Assembly (NCBI GenBank): GCA_030295235.1
Contig: AP026126.1
Location: 310,001 to 374,000, forward strand
From: Fistulifera solaris
Lineage: Eukaryota; Bacillariophyta; Bacillariophyceae; Naviculales; Stauroneidaceae
Length of the DNA: 64,000 nucleotides
Reading direction: 5' to 3'
A program made the position numbers and the translations under genes. The first letter of the stretch is position 1, and the number at the start of each line of letters is the position of its first letter. The notes beneath the pieces are model-generated. The model had not been told where the DNA came from. It made no database searches and was given only the letters and a program-made list of their open reading frames with translations. Positions 34,522-47,500 of the stretch are shown here, in pieces.

Positions 34522-35224
34522 CTATAGTTCACCGCATTCCACAATCTTGATTGGCATCCGCGGTTCGGTCCCACGGACGGGCGCATTTTCAATCTTTCGT
34601 ACCGTCAACATACTTTCGGCATCCAACACCTTGCCAAATACAGTGTGTCTTCCGTCTAACCAATCAGCTTTTCCGCACGTGATAAAAAATTGACATCCGT
34701 TCGTATTCGGACCCGAATTGGCACTACTGAGCAAACCGGGTTGATCGTGAGGATGTTGAAAATTTTCATCGGCAAAGGAGGGTCCGTAAATGCTCATTTT
34801 TCCGGTGCCATCGTGGTGCACAAAATCTCCTCCCTGAATCATGACTGTGCGATGATACAAGAGTGAGATAATAATATAGGAAAAGCAACCAAACAGACTC
34901 ATCCTTATACGTACACGATTTGATGATGCGATGAAACGTGCTTCCTTTATATCCGATCGGTTGCTCGTGTTGCAGAAATTCGCCCGTACAGAACTGTCGA
35001 AAATTTTCACACGTCTTGGGGCACTGTCGGAACATCACTGTGAGATTAATCAAGGTCTTTCAACTTTCATGATAATATAGAAAGGAACGTACATCTTGCA
35101 CAAAGAGCTCCAATTTGATGCGACCCAACGGTACGTCTTCCATGGCCACGTCCAAAAAGACTACAACATTCCCTCTATTTTGAATAGCATCTAATACAGC
35201 CGGATCAGGTCCGCTGGTTGTCAT
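34522..35224 (-). CDS. PPIH: Cyclophilin H-like peptidyl-prolyl isomerase
   Basis: Peptidyl-prolyl isomerase of the cyclophilin A/H group; PPIH is the U4/U6.U5 snRNP cyclophilin. Exons 35224-35093, 35023-34915 and 34844-34522 are separated by 69- and 70-nt GT-AG introns and join in phase to 187 aa. Text such as '[20 protein letters not shown]', '[16 protein letters not shown]', '[20 protein letters not shown]' and '[20 protein letters not shown]' includes the active-site Arg (FHR), Gln and Trp. The 'GRIKLELF' to '[14 protein letters not shown]' layout matches PPIH closely. No targeting signal from the ATG at 35224, so cytosolic or nuclear. No base error was needed. Confidence 0.88.
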
Positions 35225-36045
35225 GCTTGTATGATTTCCTTGTGATTTGTAGAAAAAATATACAGCAACTACAATATGGATGGATCGACGACTTCGGGCG
35301 TACAAAAAAGTTTCCGGGACTGGATTTCCTTTGAGTCGTAGAAAGAACGGTCGCCTGTACATTGTATAAGGCACTGGTAGAAAACATTGGGGGGAGTTCT
35401 CGCAACACTACGGAATCGTTCCAACAAATGCATCAACAATAATACCACCCAATAATCCAATAGATTAGATCTGTCAGTGATTATGGATATGGAGGAGTTG
35501 AATTAGGTGTTTTCTTCGATTTTTTATACGGAGTACGTTTTTCTTGACCTTTACCGGGATCGGATTGAAATTGAGTCGTGGGAATTATAGCATGAAGGAT
35601 CATCTGAGCTCTGTTCCATGGAGCATGACTTTCTCAATGTTTTTCAATCCAACAAAATCATCAAACAAAGTCTATAGAATTCATTCCGAGTAGCTCGTTG
35701 GACATGCATTCAATCATTATAAAGAGAGGGCGAAGCGACGCCGGCGTGCCAACTTAGTTCACTGTTAAACATAAAACATGTTTATGTACTACTAGTTTGA
35801 CTCTCATTATGCCCCCACTATGGTCCACGAAAAATGGGGGAGGGGGTGCACCTCCACCGAAATGATTTCGCCTCGTCTTTCCTTCCAAGAACCTTCTTTT
35901 CTTTCTGATAATACGATAATAAAGATATCCAGTCTCGCCCTCTCTCTCTCTCATTCACCTCTCTTGAAATCACCGGGTGCGACTGTGGGATTTTTTCGTG
36001 AATCATCATCGATCTCTTGTTCGCGGCCCACATTCTTTGTATTAC
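35225..36045. other. Divergent intergenic region, cyclophilin H / organellar polymerase
   Basis: About 820 bp. A TACGGAGTA motif lies at 35527-35535, and a CT-rich stretch near 35938-35952 precedes the polymerase start. ORFs present overlap on both strands and appear spurious. Confidence 0.4.
35527..35535 (+). promoter_or_regulatory. TACGGAGTA motif, copy 3
   Basis: Exact 9-mer, 303 bp upstream of the cyclophilin H start and 511 bp upstream of the polymerase start. Confidence 0.25.
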
Positions 36046-39000
36046 ATGTGGCGCACCACGAGGTTCATTTCGTGGATCTTGTTGTTACTGCTTCCCACCG
36101 TTCATAGTTTCAACATGATGCGTCCTTTGATCACACGAACACTGCGAAATACCTCCCATCGACGAGTCTGTACAAGGATCTTTTCGACGTTACCACATGA
36201 AACGGTGACCACGGAAGAATTGTTTCACAATAAGCCATGGGTAGAATTATCCAAACAACCAGCGATTGAATTCTCGAATACGAATGAAGATGCCCTACAA
36301 ATAAACACTAAGCCCAAAGAAGGAGGAAATTGGAATCCAGAAAATCCGTTGCAATGGGCGCGTGATTTTGGTCGACGTTCTGCCGAACGCACCGCTGCCT
36401 TACAGAGTCGTATCCGTCTCCAACCGGGAGACGAAGGATATTTTGACGTGAATCACATTCGCATACCTCATGTCACCATTGTTCGCAATCGACAAGATGC
36501 GCGCATTGTAACGGCCAAATTGATGGAAGCGACCGATATCTTTCATGCGTGTGATACAGAAGTCATGGACATTGACCTCAAAACGGTGGGGCCCGTGGGC
36601 AATGGATACGTCACGTGTGTCAGTATTTATTCGGGACCCGATTTTGATTATGGTCTCGGAGATGGACCCGGTTCTTGTTTGTGGATTGATAATCTCGATG
36701 ATGCGTGCGGTGTCTTACAAGAATTCAAAGAATGGTTCGAGGATGAACGCTTCCTCAAAGTGTGGCACAATTATGGCTTTGATCGCCACGTCATGTGGAA
36801 TGAAGGAATTGACGTAAAAGGCTTTGGTGGCGATACCATGCACATGGCGCGCCTCGAAAATACAGCACGCAGTCGCATCAGTATGACGGGCGGAACTGAA
36901 ATGAATGGCTACAGTTTGGAAGCGCTGACGGCCTCGCTCTTGAATCGTCGCAAACAGCCCATGAAGGAGATTTTTGGAGTCAAACGATTACGAAAAGATG
37001 GGAGTGAAGGAAGTATTATCGATATTCCACCGGTCGAAGTCATGCAGCGCGATCCTCGATTTCGGTCACGGTGGATTCTTTATTCCTCCTATGATGCGGT
37101 GGGGACCTATAAACTTCGAGAAGTGTTGGAGGAACGATTGAAGAAGAGGAAATGGTTATCGGATTCAGACAACATGTACGATTATTACTTTATGCACATG
37201 AGACCCTTCGGAGAAGTACTCACCGACATGGAACGACGAGGAATACGTGTGGATGCCCGCGATTACTTGGCCAAAGCCGAACAAAATGCCCGGGCCGATA
37301 GAGAGCGGCACTCCAGGATATTTCGAGAATGGGCGGCCACAAAAATTGGTGTCGATGGTTTAGCCATTAACACAGCTAGCTCGTTGCAGCTATGCACTTT
37401 CTTGTTTGGAGGCGCTCTTAACGAGAAAACAAATGAATTCACTGAATCGGTTCGAGTATTCAAAGTTCCTCGGGAGGAAATCCCGGAAGATGCGCTCGAG
37501 GCGATTGAAAATCGTGATAGAAAGGATGATGACGAAGATCAAAATAATGATCTTGATTACCTTGAGCAAATGAAAGCGACTCAACTCAAGGCTCTATGCA
37601 AAGAGAGAGGCTTGAAATTATCAGGGAAGAAAGCAGAATTGATTGAACGCTTGAAAGCCTTTTTTATACATGATAGTCAGAGAGTTGATAGATTAGTAAA
37701 CGCTGACGAATTCGACGAAATGACCGACAAGGATCTTCAAGATGTTTTGATTGCTCGAGGGCAAGGGAAAGTAACAGGCACAAGGGATGAATTACTGAAA
37801 AGAATACGGCAAGATGTTGAGTTTACGAACCAAATACTAGAAGCGTCAACTGGTCTGGATGCAGACGGAATGCCGGAAATAGCAAAAGTAATGGAAGATT
37901 TGGCAAGAAAAGACGGCGGCGCGCTCGCTGAGGCACTGGAAGAGCTGAGATTGAAGTCCTCTACACCACCAAAGAACATTGACATAACAATCAAGGGCTT
38001 GGGCCTTAAGATTGAAAAAATACACTGCAGGTAATTCTCCCAGCGTAACAGCCGATGTAATAGGAAAACTTGCAGGGGATCCGTTCGCCGACCCACCGAA
38101 ATATGGCTCGGTAAGCATGTCGCATGGGGAAATAGATTGTAATCAACAAGTTACTTATTTCGTTTTTTCAGGCATTTGAAAAACTGGGAAAAGAGGGCTG
38201 CGAAGCTCTCGCGAGTCTCGCTGCTATTGGTTCTATCGACACAATGATAGCCAACTTCTTCACAAGTTTACAAGAGCTTGTTGACGACCAAAGTCGCGTC
38301 CATTGCTCGTTAAATTTAAATACAGAAACAGGTCGACTATCTTCGCGGAGACCCAATCTTCAAAATCAACCTGCCTTGGAGAAGGATAAATACAAGATTC
38401 GAAAGGCATTTCAGGCTAGTCCAGGAAACAACTTGATCGTGGCTGATTATGGTCAGCTTGAATTGCGTCTATTGGCTAGTTTGACAGAGTGTACTTCTAT
38501 GATCGAGGCTTTTAAAGCAGGAGGTGACTTTCATTCTCGAACGGCGCTAGATATGTTCCCTTATATACAAGAGAAAGTGAAATCTGGAGAGGTTATCTTG
38601 GAATGGGATTATGCTGACGGCGAGCCAACCAAACCGCTAGTGAAGGATTTGTACGCTTCTGAGAGGCGGAAAGCGAAAACGCTTAACTTTTCCATTGCTT
38701 ATGGCAAAACCGCGCATGGTCTGAGTCAGGATTGGGGTGTGTCGAAAGAAGAAGCTGAGGAGATGCTAAAAGCCTGGTACAAAGCTCGACCTGAAGTCGA
38801 AAAGTGGCAAAAAGCGACACAAGAGCATGCGAAGCGTTTCGGAGAGACACGAACCTTGATGGGGCGATACCGTGATCTGCCTCATGCAATGAAGGGCTCA
38901 GCGCCTAAATTCCTCGGTCACGCTATGAGGGCCAGTATCAATACGCCTATCCAAGGTGGTGCCGCTGACGTAGCTATGATGGCAATGATTAAAATCAACA

Positions 39001-39212
39001 ATAGCCCCAAACTCAAGAAACTCGGTTGGATTTTGCTGCTACAAATCCACGACGAAGTCATATTAGAAGGCCCTGAGGAGACCGCCGAAGAAGCGTTCCA
39101 AGAGGTTCTCGATTGTATGCAAAATCCTTGGGTATATGGACTGAAGAAGACCAGTGTACCGCTCGAGGTAGATGGCTCATACAATCACAAAACATGGTAT
39201 GATGCGAAATAA
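36046..39212 (+). CDS. POP: Plant/protist organellar DNA polymerase (family A) with SAP-like segments
   Basis: Replicates plastid and/or mitochondrial DNA. The start chosen (ATG 36046) gives a signal peptide 'ISWILLLLLPTVHSF' followed by an Arg/Thr-rich transit-like stretch, so the plastid is likely. A DnaQ-type 3'-5' exonuclease starts near residue 165 ('CDTEVMDID'). Residues about 505-590 hold two SAP-like units ('LKALCKERGLKLSGKKAELI', 'LQDVLIARGQGKVTGTRDEL'). The polymerase domain has motif A 'VADYGQLELRLLASL', motif B 'RRKAKTLNFSIAYGKTAHGL' and motif C 'LLLQIHDEVILEGP'. The A run 38015-38020 carries one base too many; with it removed, exon 1 ends in phase at 38110. A 61-nt intron (38111-38171) precedes exon 2. 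There is no 5'-3' exonuclease, as usual for POPs. Confidence 0.92.
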
Positions 39213-39438
39213 GCCGCTTTAGAACTTATAAATCATTACATAAGACTACTTGGTTTGTTGATGCCGCAAAAGCAGGCGATAACCTTTTTCTCGATTGAGC
39301 ATGGATCCTTTCGAACGCGCTCATGTAGAACTATTATACAGTATTTTTGAAGAGAACCCATTGTCTAGTCCATCTTTTCCCAGCCCAGGTTGGTTGGGAG
39401 TTGGGACTCACACTTTAAACCGAAGTCTCAAAAATGTA

Positions 39439-39556
39439 AAAGAACAACACCCGGGATTCCAACGTGGTCCCCCACCGTAGTACTAACCGGGCCTGACGAT
39501 GCTTAACTTCGCTGAGCAGACGGGAAGCGGTGCTGTCATCGTAGTATGGTCGTTCC
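39439..39556 (-). rRNA. 5S ribosomal RNA gene
   Basis: On the minus strand the sequence starts GGAACGACCATACTACGATG. It has the internal control region resembling AGTTAAGCATCGTCAGGCC, then GGTTAGTACTACGGTGGGGG (the universal GGTTAGTACT-GGTGGG block), and ends CCCGGGTGTTGTTC before a TTTT run that would stop RNA polymerase III. The 5' GAACGAC can pair with the 3' GTTGTTC to close helix I. About 116-118 nt, as expected. It lies alone, 227 bp past the polymerase gene on the opposite strand, not in an rDNA array within this window. Ends are good to a base or two. Confidence 0.9.
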
Positions 39557-39791
39557 TACTTGTTGACGGAAATTTTATTTTAATTATTTATTGTTTTGAC
39601 AGACGCAATGTCATTATTTTCGTCGAACATGATGCCAACAACGGAGACATCGGAACGAAATTTTGGCCTCGAGACCAAAGTTCCAATTGTGTGTTGTTTT
39701 CTTCGCCTTGGAAGATAGATTTGCGAAAATGGGTTTACGGTCTGCGCAAAAAAAAAACGAACAAGACAATATTTGCCAGAGGTAATTTCGG

Positions 39792-41399
39792 ATGTTGAGC
39801 TTTGACGATAGTCGTTGTCGCAGCCGCAGTGCTTCTTCGCAGACCCCTGCTGATGGCCGCCATCATGTCGGACAACCAGGACGACAACACGAGCAAAAAG
39901 ACTCCTCGACAATGCCTGGTACATCGGAGCGCGTGTCACCGAATAGCGTCATGATGCTCAGCCTCGATGATTCTTCCTCATCTGAAATATCCTCTTGGGA
40001 CTCGTCATCTCACTTGAATTCAATCTATCTCGAGCCAACGTTCTTCGTCCTCGGCCCATACGATGAGGCACATGCTACTTGCAAGCGCACAGATCAATTT
40101 GACCACCGGAGAAGAACGAGATTGAGTAGCCCTTTTCAGCAGCCGCATTCCTTGATGAACGACCATGGCGGAGATGGGTTACGACGGTTCTCTTGGCGTG
40201 TAATTCCTCACGGTCCTCGCTAATCATTACAAGTCAACAACGGGACGAAGAGAGATATAATGCAATAGGTCCGATCCGAGCGTTTCAACCCCCTCAAAAC
40301 CATCTGAAACAGAAACCGGTATCGGTATGTGAAGGACGCAACAATTTACTTCGACGAGATGAATCATGGAAAGTCGGTAAAGCGAGTGACTGTGTCGCTC
40401 AAGGATTTCAAAAGGCAAAAGAAGTCATGAATTGCAATGTTTGGGACGCAACGAGGGGTAAAAGCAACCAGTCAATATTCCATGGTCCTGACAGTAGTCC
40501 GGATACAGCAGATCGTGGTTCGAGGGGCGTTGATGATGAAAACGATTTGATGGGCCCGCCCAAAATCAAAAACATCTGGCGCGACTTTGCTAAAAATTGT
40601 ACGATTCATGGGCTCCAGAGTCCCTGTGGAGCTCTTTTTTCGCCATCTGACGAACGTCGCCCCCAGACATGCAAAGTCTTTGGTGTACAGCGAATTTTCC
40701 AGAAGAGGTTCTAGTAGATCAAGTAGACGCCGAGAGTAATTTTCAATATGGTTATGGTCCAAGACGACAAAGACAGGGGCAGGGGACTACGGAGGATTCG
40801 TTTTTGAGTAGCAGAAACAACCGCCAGCACGCGATGAAGCTTCGAGAATCGTCTGCTTGTCATAATACGCGTGTCATGAGCAAAAGCCACGTTTCCATCA
40901 TGGGTGAGGAACAAACGTGGTCAGAGGTGAGACTTCGAGTCGGGCTTCCTTCAAATTCATCATCAGGCGACAACCAATCTAGAAACATGTGCAGCGAGCT
41001 GAGCTCTTGCAAAAAAGTGCTTTACAAGCGCTGCCGCACCACAACACAAAAGTGGAGGATACCCTTTGCGTGGTGCGCCCCGAAACTGATGTCGTGGTAA
41101 CACATGATAAATCATCTCGACTCCCTGTCGACGTTTTCGACTTGCGTATAGAAATTTTGAAACTGCAGGTTGAATTAAATGAAGCTTGTGCCGAGCGCCT
41201 ATCGTCTGAGAAGGAAAAGGAAAGAGTTGAAAGGGAGAGAGATGAAGCGATGAATGAAGCTTATGATTTGAAAAACCATGTTAGTATACTATCAGCTTCC
41301 GTTGGCTTATTACGAAGGCAGCAATTGAGTCAGACGCGAGAAATCGACGAGGAGCTCTTCAGCTCAGACGGTAGCTCGGAAGTACGGCAGACTGAGTGA
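39792..41399 (+). CDS. Unknown Ser-rich protein with C-terminal coiled coil
   Basis: Four successive frames appear to be one gene of about 536 aa. From ATG 39792 ('MLSFDDSRCRSRSASSQTP') it is Ser-rich. Single missing bases near 40213-40214 (CC), 40695-40698 (TTTT) and about 40983-40985 (AAA) switch the frame each time, after which the text stays protein-like ('SLIITSQQRDEERYNAIGPI', 'VDQVDAESNFQYGYGPRRQ', 'ELLQKSALQALPHHNTKVED'). The last 100 residues form a coiled coil ('LKLQVELNEACAERLSSEKE'). I recognise no domain. Introns are possible at the joins, but no good GT-AG pairs fit. Confidence 0.45.
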
Positions 41400-41572
41400 G
41401 AGACCGAAGATTGCATTGTTTTTATTTTGTTAGTGATTTTGGTCCAGTACAAAAGATGGTAAAACGCTTCTTTGGAAGGCTTAGCTGTTACCGGAATGGG
41501 TACTTGAGCGGTAATGATGCTAGATCTACAGAAAGCTCTGCTATTAACGTCTACTTGAAGTTTATTGTATGT

Positions 41573-44500
41573 TTATGCATCTTGTTCTTTCCAAAGTCTG
41601 CGGGTTCTGTTGCGCCTGGCGTTTTTAAACAACAGGCTTTCTGTGAAGAGGGCACTGAAAATCCCTCCCGTGGTTGAGTTTCGGTTCAGTAGGCAATAAT
41701 CAAGTTCACTTTGCGTGGTTAAACCCATCCACAGAGCGACACCGTTCCAAAAGGCATCCCAGCTGGTAGTTGGAATGAACCTGCCTCGACCGATATTGAG
41801 TGACCCTTTATCGGTAAGATCAGGAGGATATTTCCCAAAAACCTTTCAGCCGTTTACATCGCCCCCAAGGAACATGTAATTGCCACCCCATCCATGATCA
41901 CTTCCTCCACCGGTGTTTGGCGTTAATGTTCGTCCGAACTCAGAGGCGACGACAATTGTAACATCATCCCAAACACCTTGTAAATTTAGTTCTTCGACCA
42001 TCCAACCCAACCCTTCATTGACGTGCGTCAAGCCTCGCTCTAAGGAAGATTTTAAAGAAGAGTGATGATCCCAACCATCCATTTGAACATAGAAAACATC
42101 GCGATCTACTCCACGTGAGCTTCTAGCCTTGATAAGCTTCGAGATCATGCTTAATTGATAGCCATGCGTCTCGAGCTCCCACTCATTTCTGGGCCAATGT
42201 GCACCCAAGGACACATTTTCAATTTGGCTCTGCAAAAGCTCAGCAGCACGAACACCACTGATAAATTCCTTCGACCATGTTTGGCCGAAGAGGGAGTTGT
42301 GCTCAGATGGCAATCCATTGAGCTCCTCTGCATATGAAAGCAGATCGAGGGTTTCAGGTTCAGGTTTTACGTCAAACTTATTCACCCCAAGACGACTGAC
42401 TATTTTGGGCTTAGGATTCTTGTCTTTAGCAGCGTCAACAGCTATGGATGCCTTGTCAATCGCCACTGATCCAGTCTTATAATCCTTTGTCTGCAAGACA
42501 GAACTGAGTCGACCCAAAACTCCTGTTCCCTCATTAAATGATTTAGGGTCAATTGTTTTTGTCTCCCGTGTCATCCAATTGTGGGCAAACAGCTGTACCT
42601 TTGTTTTTTCGAGATAGGTATTTTTATCCAGTCCTGTAGTATTGTCAAGTACACCCATATTCGCAACAAAAGCCAAATCACCATCTTTGTAAAGAGTGTG
42701 AAAGAGTGTTAAACTCTTGTGTAAAGCGAACGTTTGGCATGGTTGGTTTGTTGCGCTGATGAGCAAAGACCGTTCAGCGTTGCCAATAGCGAGATAATCT
42801 CGTTCTGACATATACTGCTTGTCAGTTGTAACACCTTGAGCGTTCTTCCCAGAACAAAACATGCGGAATAAGCACGTTAAATGAGTCTAGTCCGCTGTCA
42901 AGCATCAGCAAAATGACGGCTTTATACGGTTTTGCGTTTGTATCCATGGTGGCGTCGGGAGGTCTGCCACCTCCTCTGTTCTCGGTTATCCCAGTCGCAT
43001 GAAATTCGGGTGTCATCAATATCAACTGACCAACATTTAAAAAGCCCTCGGTTCGACTCACGGCCAAGTCGTAGACTTCTCGCAAAAGAGTCCCCTTGGT
43101 CTTGCTCATTCGGCCCGCAGTAAGCAAAAGAGACATTTCGTCAACAACTTGCAACGAATCATACGAATCGTTGGGCATGTATGCGAGATATCCCATTGTG
43201 TTGCTGTATGTGCCTTTCGTTACACCAAGATCTTTGCCGTATCCAAAGCCACCGTATTCAGAATCTAAACCATATTTTAGAAGACTGTTCAGTCCGTTTA
43301 CGAGTGATACAACGGTTGGTGCACTCATAGCCTGACATTCTGGACAAGTGAGCTTAGCGTCACCGATGGGCCCTAGAAATGAAATAAAGGTTAGATATCT
43401 CCAGAGCAACTCTAATGTCACAACCAATGTGCTTACCAGAAGGAGAATATTCAGGTAGGAAAAGGAAAAGACGCTTGGGAGCTTATGAGCTTGTTGCCCT
43501 ACCAGATCTTGAAGGGGCTGGGCAAACCGAATGAAGGGTGAATCCTCTCCGGGACGAAATTCCATGGATCGCATGACCCTTACTATTCTCAGAAAAGGCT
43601 CATAAAGGCTCCCGTGGGTAGGATCAAATTCCAAAAGCTGGGCTCGCGACTCCCGATCAAGTAATATTGCAGAGATCATTGCAAGCAAATCACCGTATTC
43701 GCCGCTTCCAAGTGTGTCTTCACCGTCTGTATAGATACCTGTTCTAAATGCCGTAGCAGCAACTTCAATCGCCCGGTGAGACGGATTGGATACACCAAAG
43801 CGTTGAAAGAGTCTTATGGCAAGAAACGGTGCAGTGCTTGGGTGGTACTATAGTCACAGAATAACCGTGAGATTTGAATCGAGTAAAGACACGACAAAGT
43901 CAAAGAGACTTACGAAGTATTGATCCAATCCTGCTTCTGTCTTGTATATAGCGTCGCGTAACTCGGGCAGCACTAACGGCATGAAATGAGAGGGATTTTG
44001 AAACTTAAGTGAGCGAGTCCCAACATGCACCATTGACCGGATGTTTCTTCGCCGCTGAATAATGCCATTGTTATCGATGACTTCAAAAATCGATTCTATG
44101 GAATAAAGCCCGTCTGGTGAAAACATTATAATTCCTCCTCCAAGATCAAGTCGTTGATAAGCGTCATCGAGTATGTCCGGAGAAAAAGCCCCAATTTTCA
44201 AATCCTTCAGCACCTCTTCTTTTGTAGGAGCCTGACTAAATACTAATTCGTCGACAAGGTTTGCATTGCATAAACAGAAATCGTCGTACTCATCCCTAGA
44301 ACAACCATTTTCCCTACACCGCACATCATATGAATCCAAGAATGATCCCAGTGATCCTTCCCAATCTACCCTGAAAAATGTTTTCGTATCTTCGTTGACA
44401 TTATAGAAAATGTCTTCTTTGTCGATTACTGGATCGGCGGCGTTAGAGACACTGTGAACTATGCCCACATTTCCATGAAGGTTAATTTTTACTTTCAGCG

Positions 44501-47500
44501 CACAAGCGTGTGTCCCCCAATAAGGAAGCTTTTCGTCGCAATCGTCGCAAGTCCACCAAGGGATTCGGCAAAGGTTCAAGTTATTCTCTTCGCAACGAGA
44601 TTCAGCGCTAGCAAATGACATCCTTTCTCCAGGGAAATGGACGTATGAGTTGACATTTGCAAAGTCATTACTTCCATTACAGCACGCCACTGACCCAACC
44701 TGCGTTCGTGGATCACCGCAAAAGAAATAGTGCCATTGTATTCTCATCATGGCTGGCTCATAGAATGCCTGCTCAACGCATGGTAATCTTGTGTATTCAT
44801 AATATACGTTTTCGTCAACTTGAATAACCCTTGGCGACTCAATCCTGCATTCGTTTCCTACACAGCCTATATTGTTGTGCAAAACAACTATACCTGGATA
44901 TTGACAGTTCTCTAGACTATCTTTGGAGCACAGAATTGAGTACAATTCGGAATTTGTTGTGTCTAGGACAAGCCTCTTCTTTTCGATATCGTCTGCCCAA
45001 CTTTCCGGCTCCATTAGTAGGCGTGGCTTGGGATGGGATCCCAACAAACGATAGGTAGCGCCTTTCTTCAGAAAGTGCTGGGCCGGCAAATCTGCGCACA
45101 AGGGATAGCCATCTCCCACGTATGTATTGAATAAGCCCATCTGAAGAAAGATTAGTTGTTGATTGAAAGCGACGAAAAAGAGTACAGGATAGACACTCAC
45201 CTTTGGAAGACTATCGCGTGCTAGGCTATCGATCATCATAGGGTCAAGCAAATTCCCCTTCCATTTTGACCAATCTTCCGTATTTCCGCGTTTCGGTTGC
45301 TGACGAAAGCCTGTCCACAATTGAGCAAGCTCAGTGACTTCATCGTTGGTGTACGTCGGAACAGGATTGCCATCATCATTCTTTTGCCATCTGCCATCTA
45401 TTTCAAGAGATAACAGCCCTGTAGACATCAGCTGCATCAGCTCGCGAGAAAAGTTCTCATCAGGCCACTGGATGCGTCCTTCCGTTTCAAAGACATAGTT
45501 TGTGGATGCGCTATTCAAGTAAGTCAACATTTCAGCCATGAGAGGGCTGTAAGCCACTTCCTTCAAGATAGCACAATAATTACCAAACGCATGTCTGACA
45601 AAGATATCGTAGAAAACCTACAAAGCCAAAAGTAAGTGAGAGTATTTTTCGGATGACCACCATCTACCACTTCTTTGTCATCTCACCAAAAAATTCTCTG
45701 TCATGTAATAAGCTTCAATGGCTGCTGGAGAAACTGCAAATATCTGGCTCAGAGCCCACGCCACCCTCTGGCGTAACTGATCCTCGCCAAAGAGAGCGGA
45801 GTGCATCCAAATCATCGTCCGCTGATGTTCCATATCTTCTTGGAGCGTCGTCCAGCTGTACTGCGTCGCAGCATTGAATGCTCCCTGGTAAAGGCTGCCA
45901 TGATGCGTCGGGTCATTGGCAACCTCGTACGGACTACCGCACACCAAATTTGACCCCACAGTAGTGGATGGCAGCAAATGCCGGAAAGCATCACCAGCTG
46001 CTGGGTTGGTGGCTATAAGAATTGTATCGCCTAGAGTACCGAGGTCCACCACATGCTCCCAGTTGGTATAGAAGCGACGCATTTCATGTGATGCAGGAAA
46101 TACAAGAGCGTGCGTTTGTGCCACGGCAAACTGCTGAATGGCATTCTCTCCGCCTGGATGGATTGTGACCCATTTTGTAAAATCAAAGACCTCAAATTCC
46201 CACGGATGAACGTTTTTCCAGCAATTACCATCCACTTGTATTTTATAATCGAAAGAATTGAGATCAGCTGCATTGCAGCTTGTGCCTAAAACGGGAAAAT
46301 TGGTATCTATGACACCTTCGGCATTGCTTCTTGCCGCGGCTGCTTTACGAATGAGATTTTCGAAAATTCCACGCGTTGTGGTACCTAATGAGTTCGAACA
46401 ATCGGTCGTCACAATCTTCTTCCAGCGAGAGCGGCTCCCTGGAGCACACGGAGCGTCAATGTTACTATCAGACTGTCTAAGCCCCTGAATGGAATAAACG
46501 TATCGTCGGGTCTCTGCCTCGTAAGCACCTCGTAAATTGTTTAAGTTCAGTTCAACCAACAAATCGGAATCATATTGAACCAAAGAGCATTCAGATGGCG
46601 CTATCCTACAAGTATCCTCATTCAAAAAGGTTGCAGGAGCACTCGAGCATTTCACTCAGTAGACTTCATCTCGTATATTCTGGGTAGCTTGCACGGCACT
46701 GAATGCTTCGTTGGGACTTTCTAAATCGTTGTTTTCAAGGACGCATGAAATATGCCCCATCAAAAAAGTCCCAAAGTGGTTGTTTCCGGATTTCCTGTTA
46801 AGGTTGGTAATTCCAAACACAATGGATCAGATAGCTTCGTATGAACATACAAATCTTGTTCAACTTCAGGATGATATTGTGTGTCAACTGCGATAGCATT
46901 TCCCGTTAAATCAAGCACAACAATGTCGGACAGATTTTCGAGAGGCAGCACTTCCGGGTTTCCTACAAAAACACCATCCAACAACAAATCCCCACATTCT
47001 CCGTTATGATACAAGCGGAAGAAACCTCCAATGTACCCTTCCACACGCTCGCAAACGAAATATCTATCGCCGAGTTTTATGAGAACAATGAAAAGAAGCA
47101 AGGATTATCACTTTCAGAGCACTTACTTTCCGTCAGGGAGCCGTAAATGATTCTGTACGGATCCAATATGAACAGACTGCGCATTCACAACAGTGCGAAA
47201 CTGATTCATTACCCAAAACGATTTTTGCGTGCCACTGATTGTGCAAATTTCAACCTCGGCTTGCCAATCCTTGTCGGTAAAAGCGTATTTTTGGTAACGC
47301 GTCCCTGTTTCGCAAGGATGTGTCACTCGCCCTTGATACGACGTGTGAGGATATCGATGATTTAAAAATTCTCTGTAGATAGCGCGATGAGAAGTCACTG
47401 GTACATCAACCTGGTTCCGTATCCAAGACGAAAAATTTGTACCGACGGACCGTATTTCATCAATTTTGGGCCCGAACGTTGCTTGTTCTAAAAAACGCGC

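Noticed and set aside
41396-41677. 93-aa plus-strand ORF
   Set aside because: Antisense to the true 3' end of the DUF1501 region, which extends to 41573.
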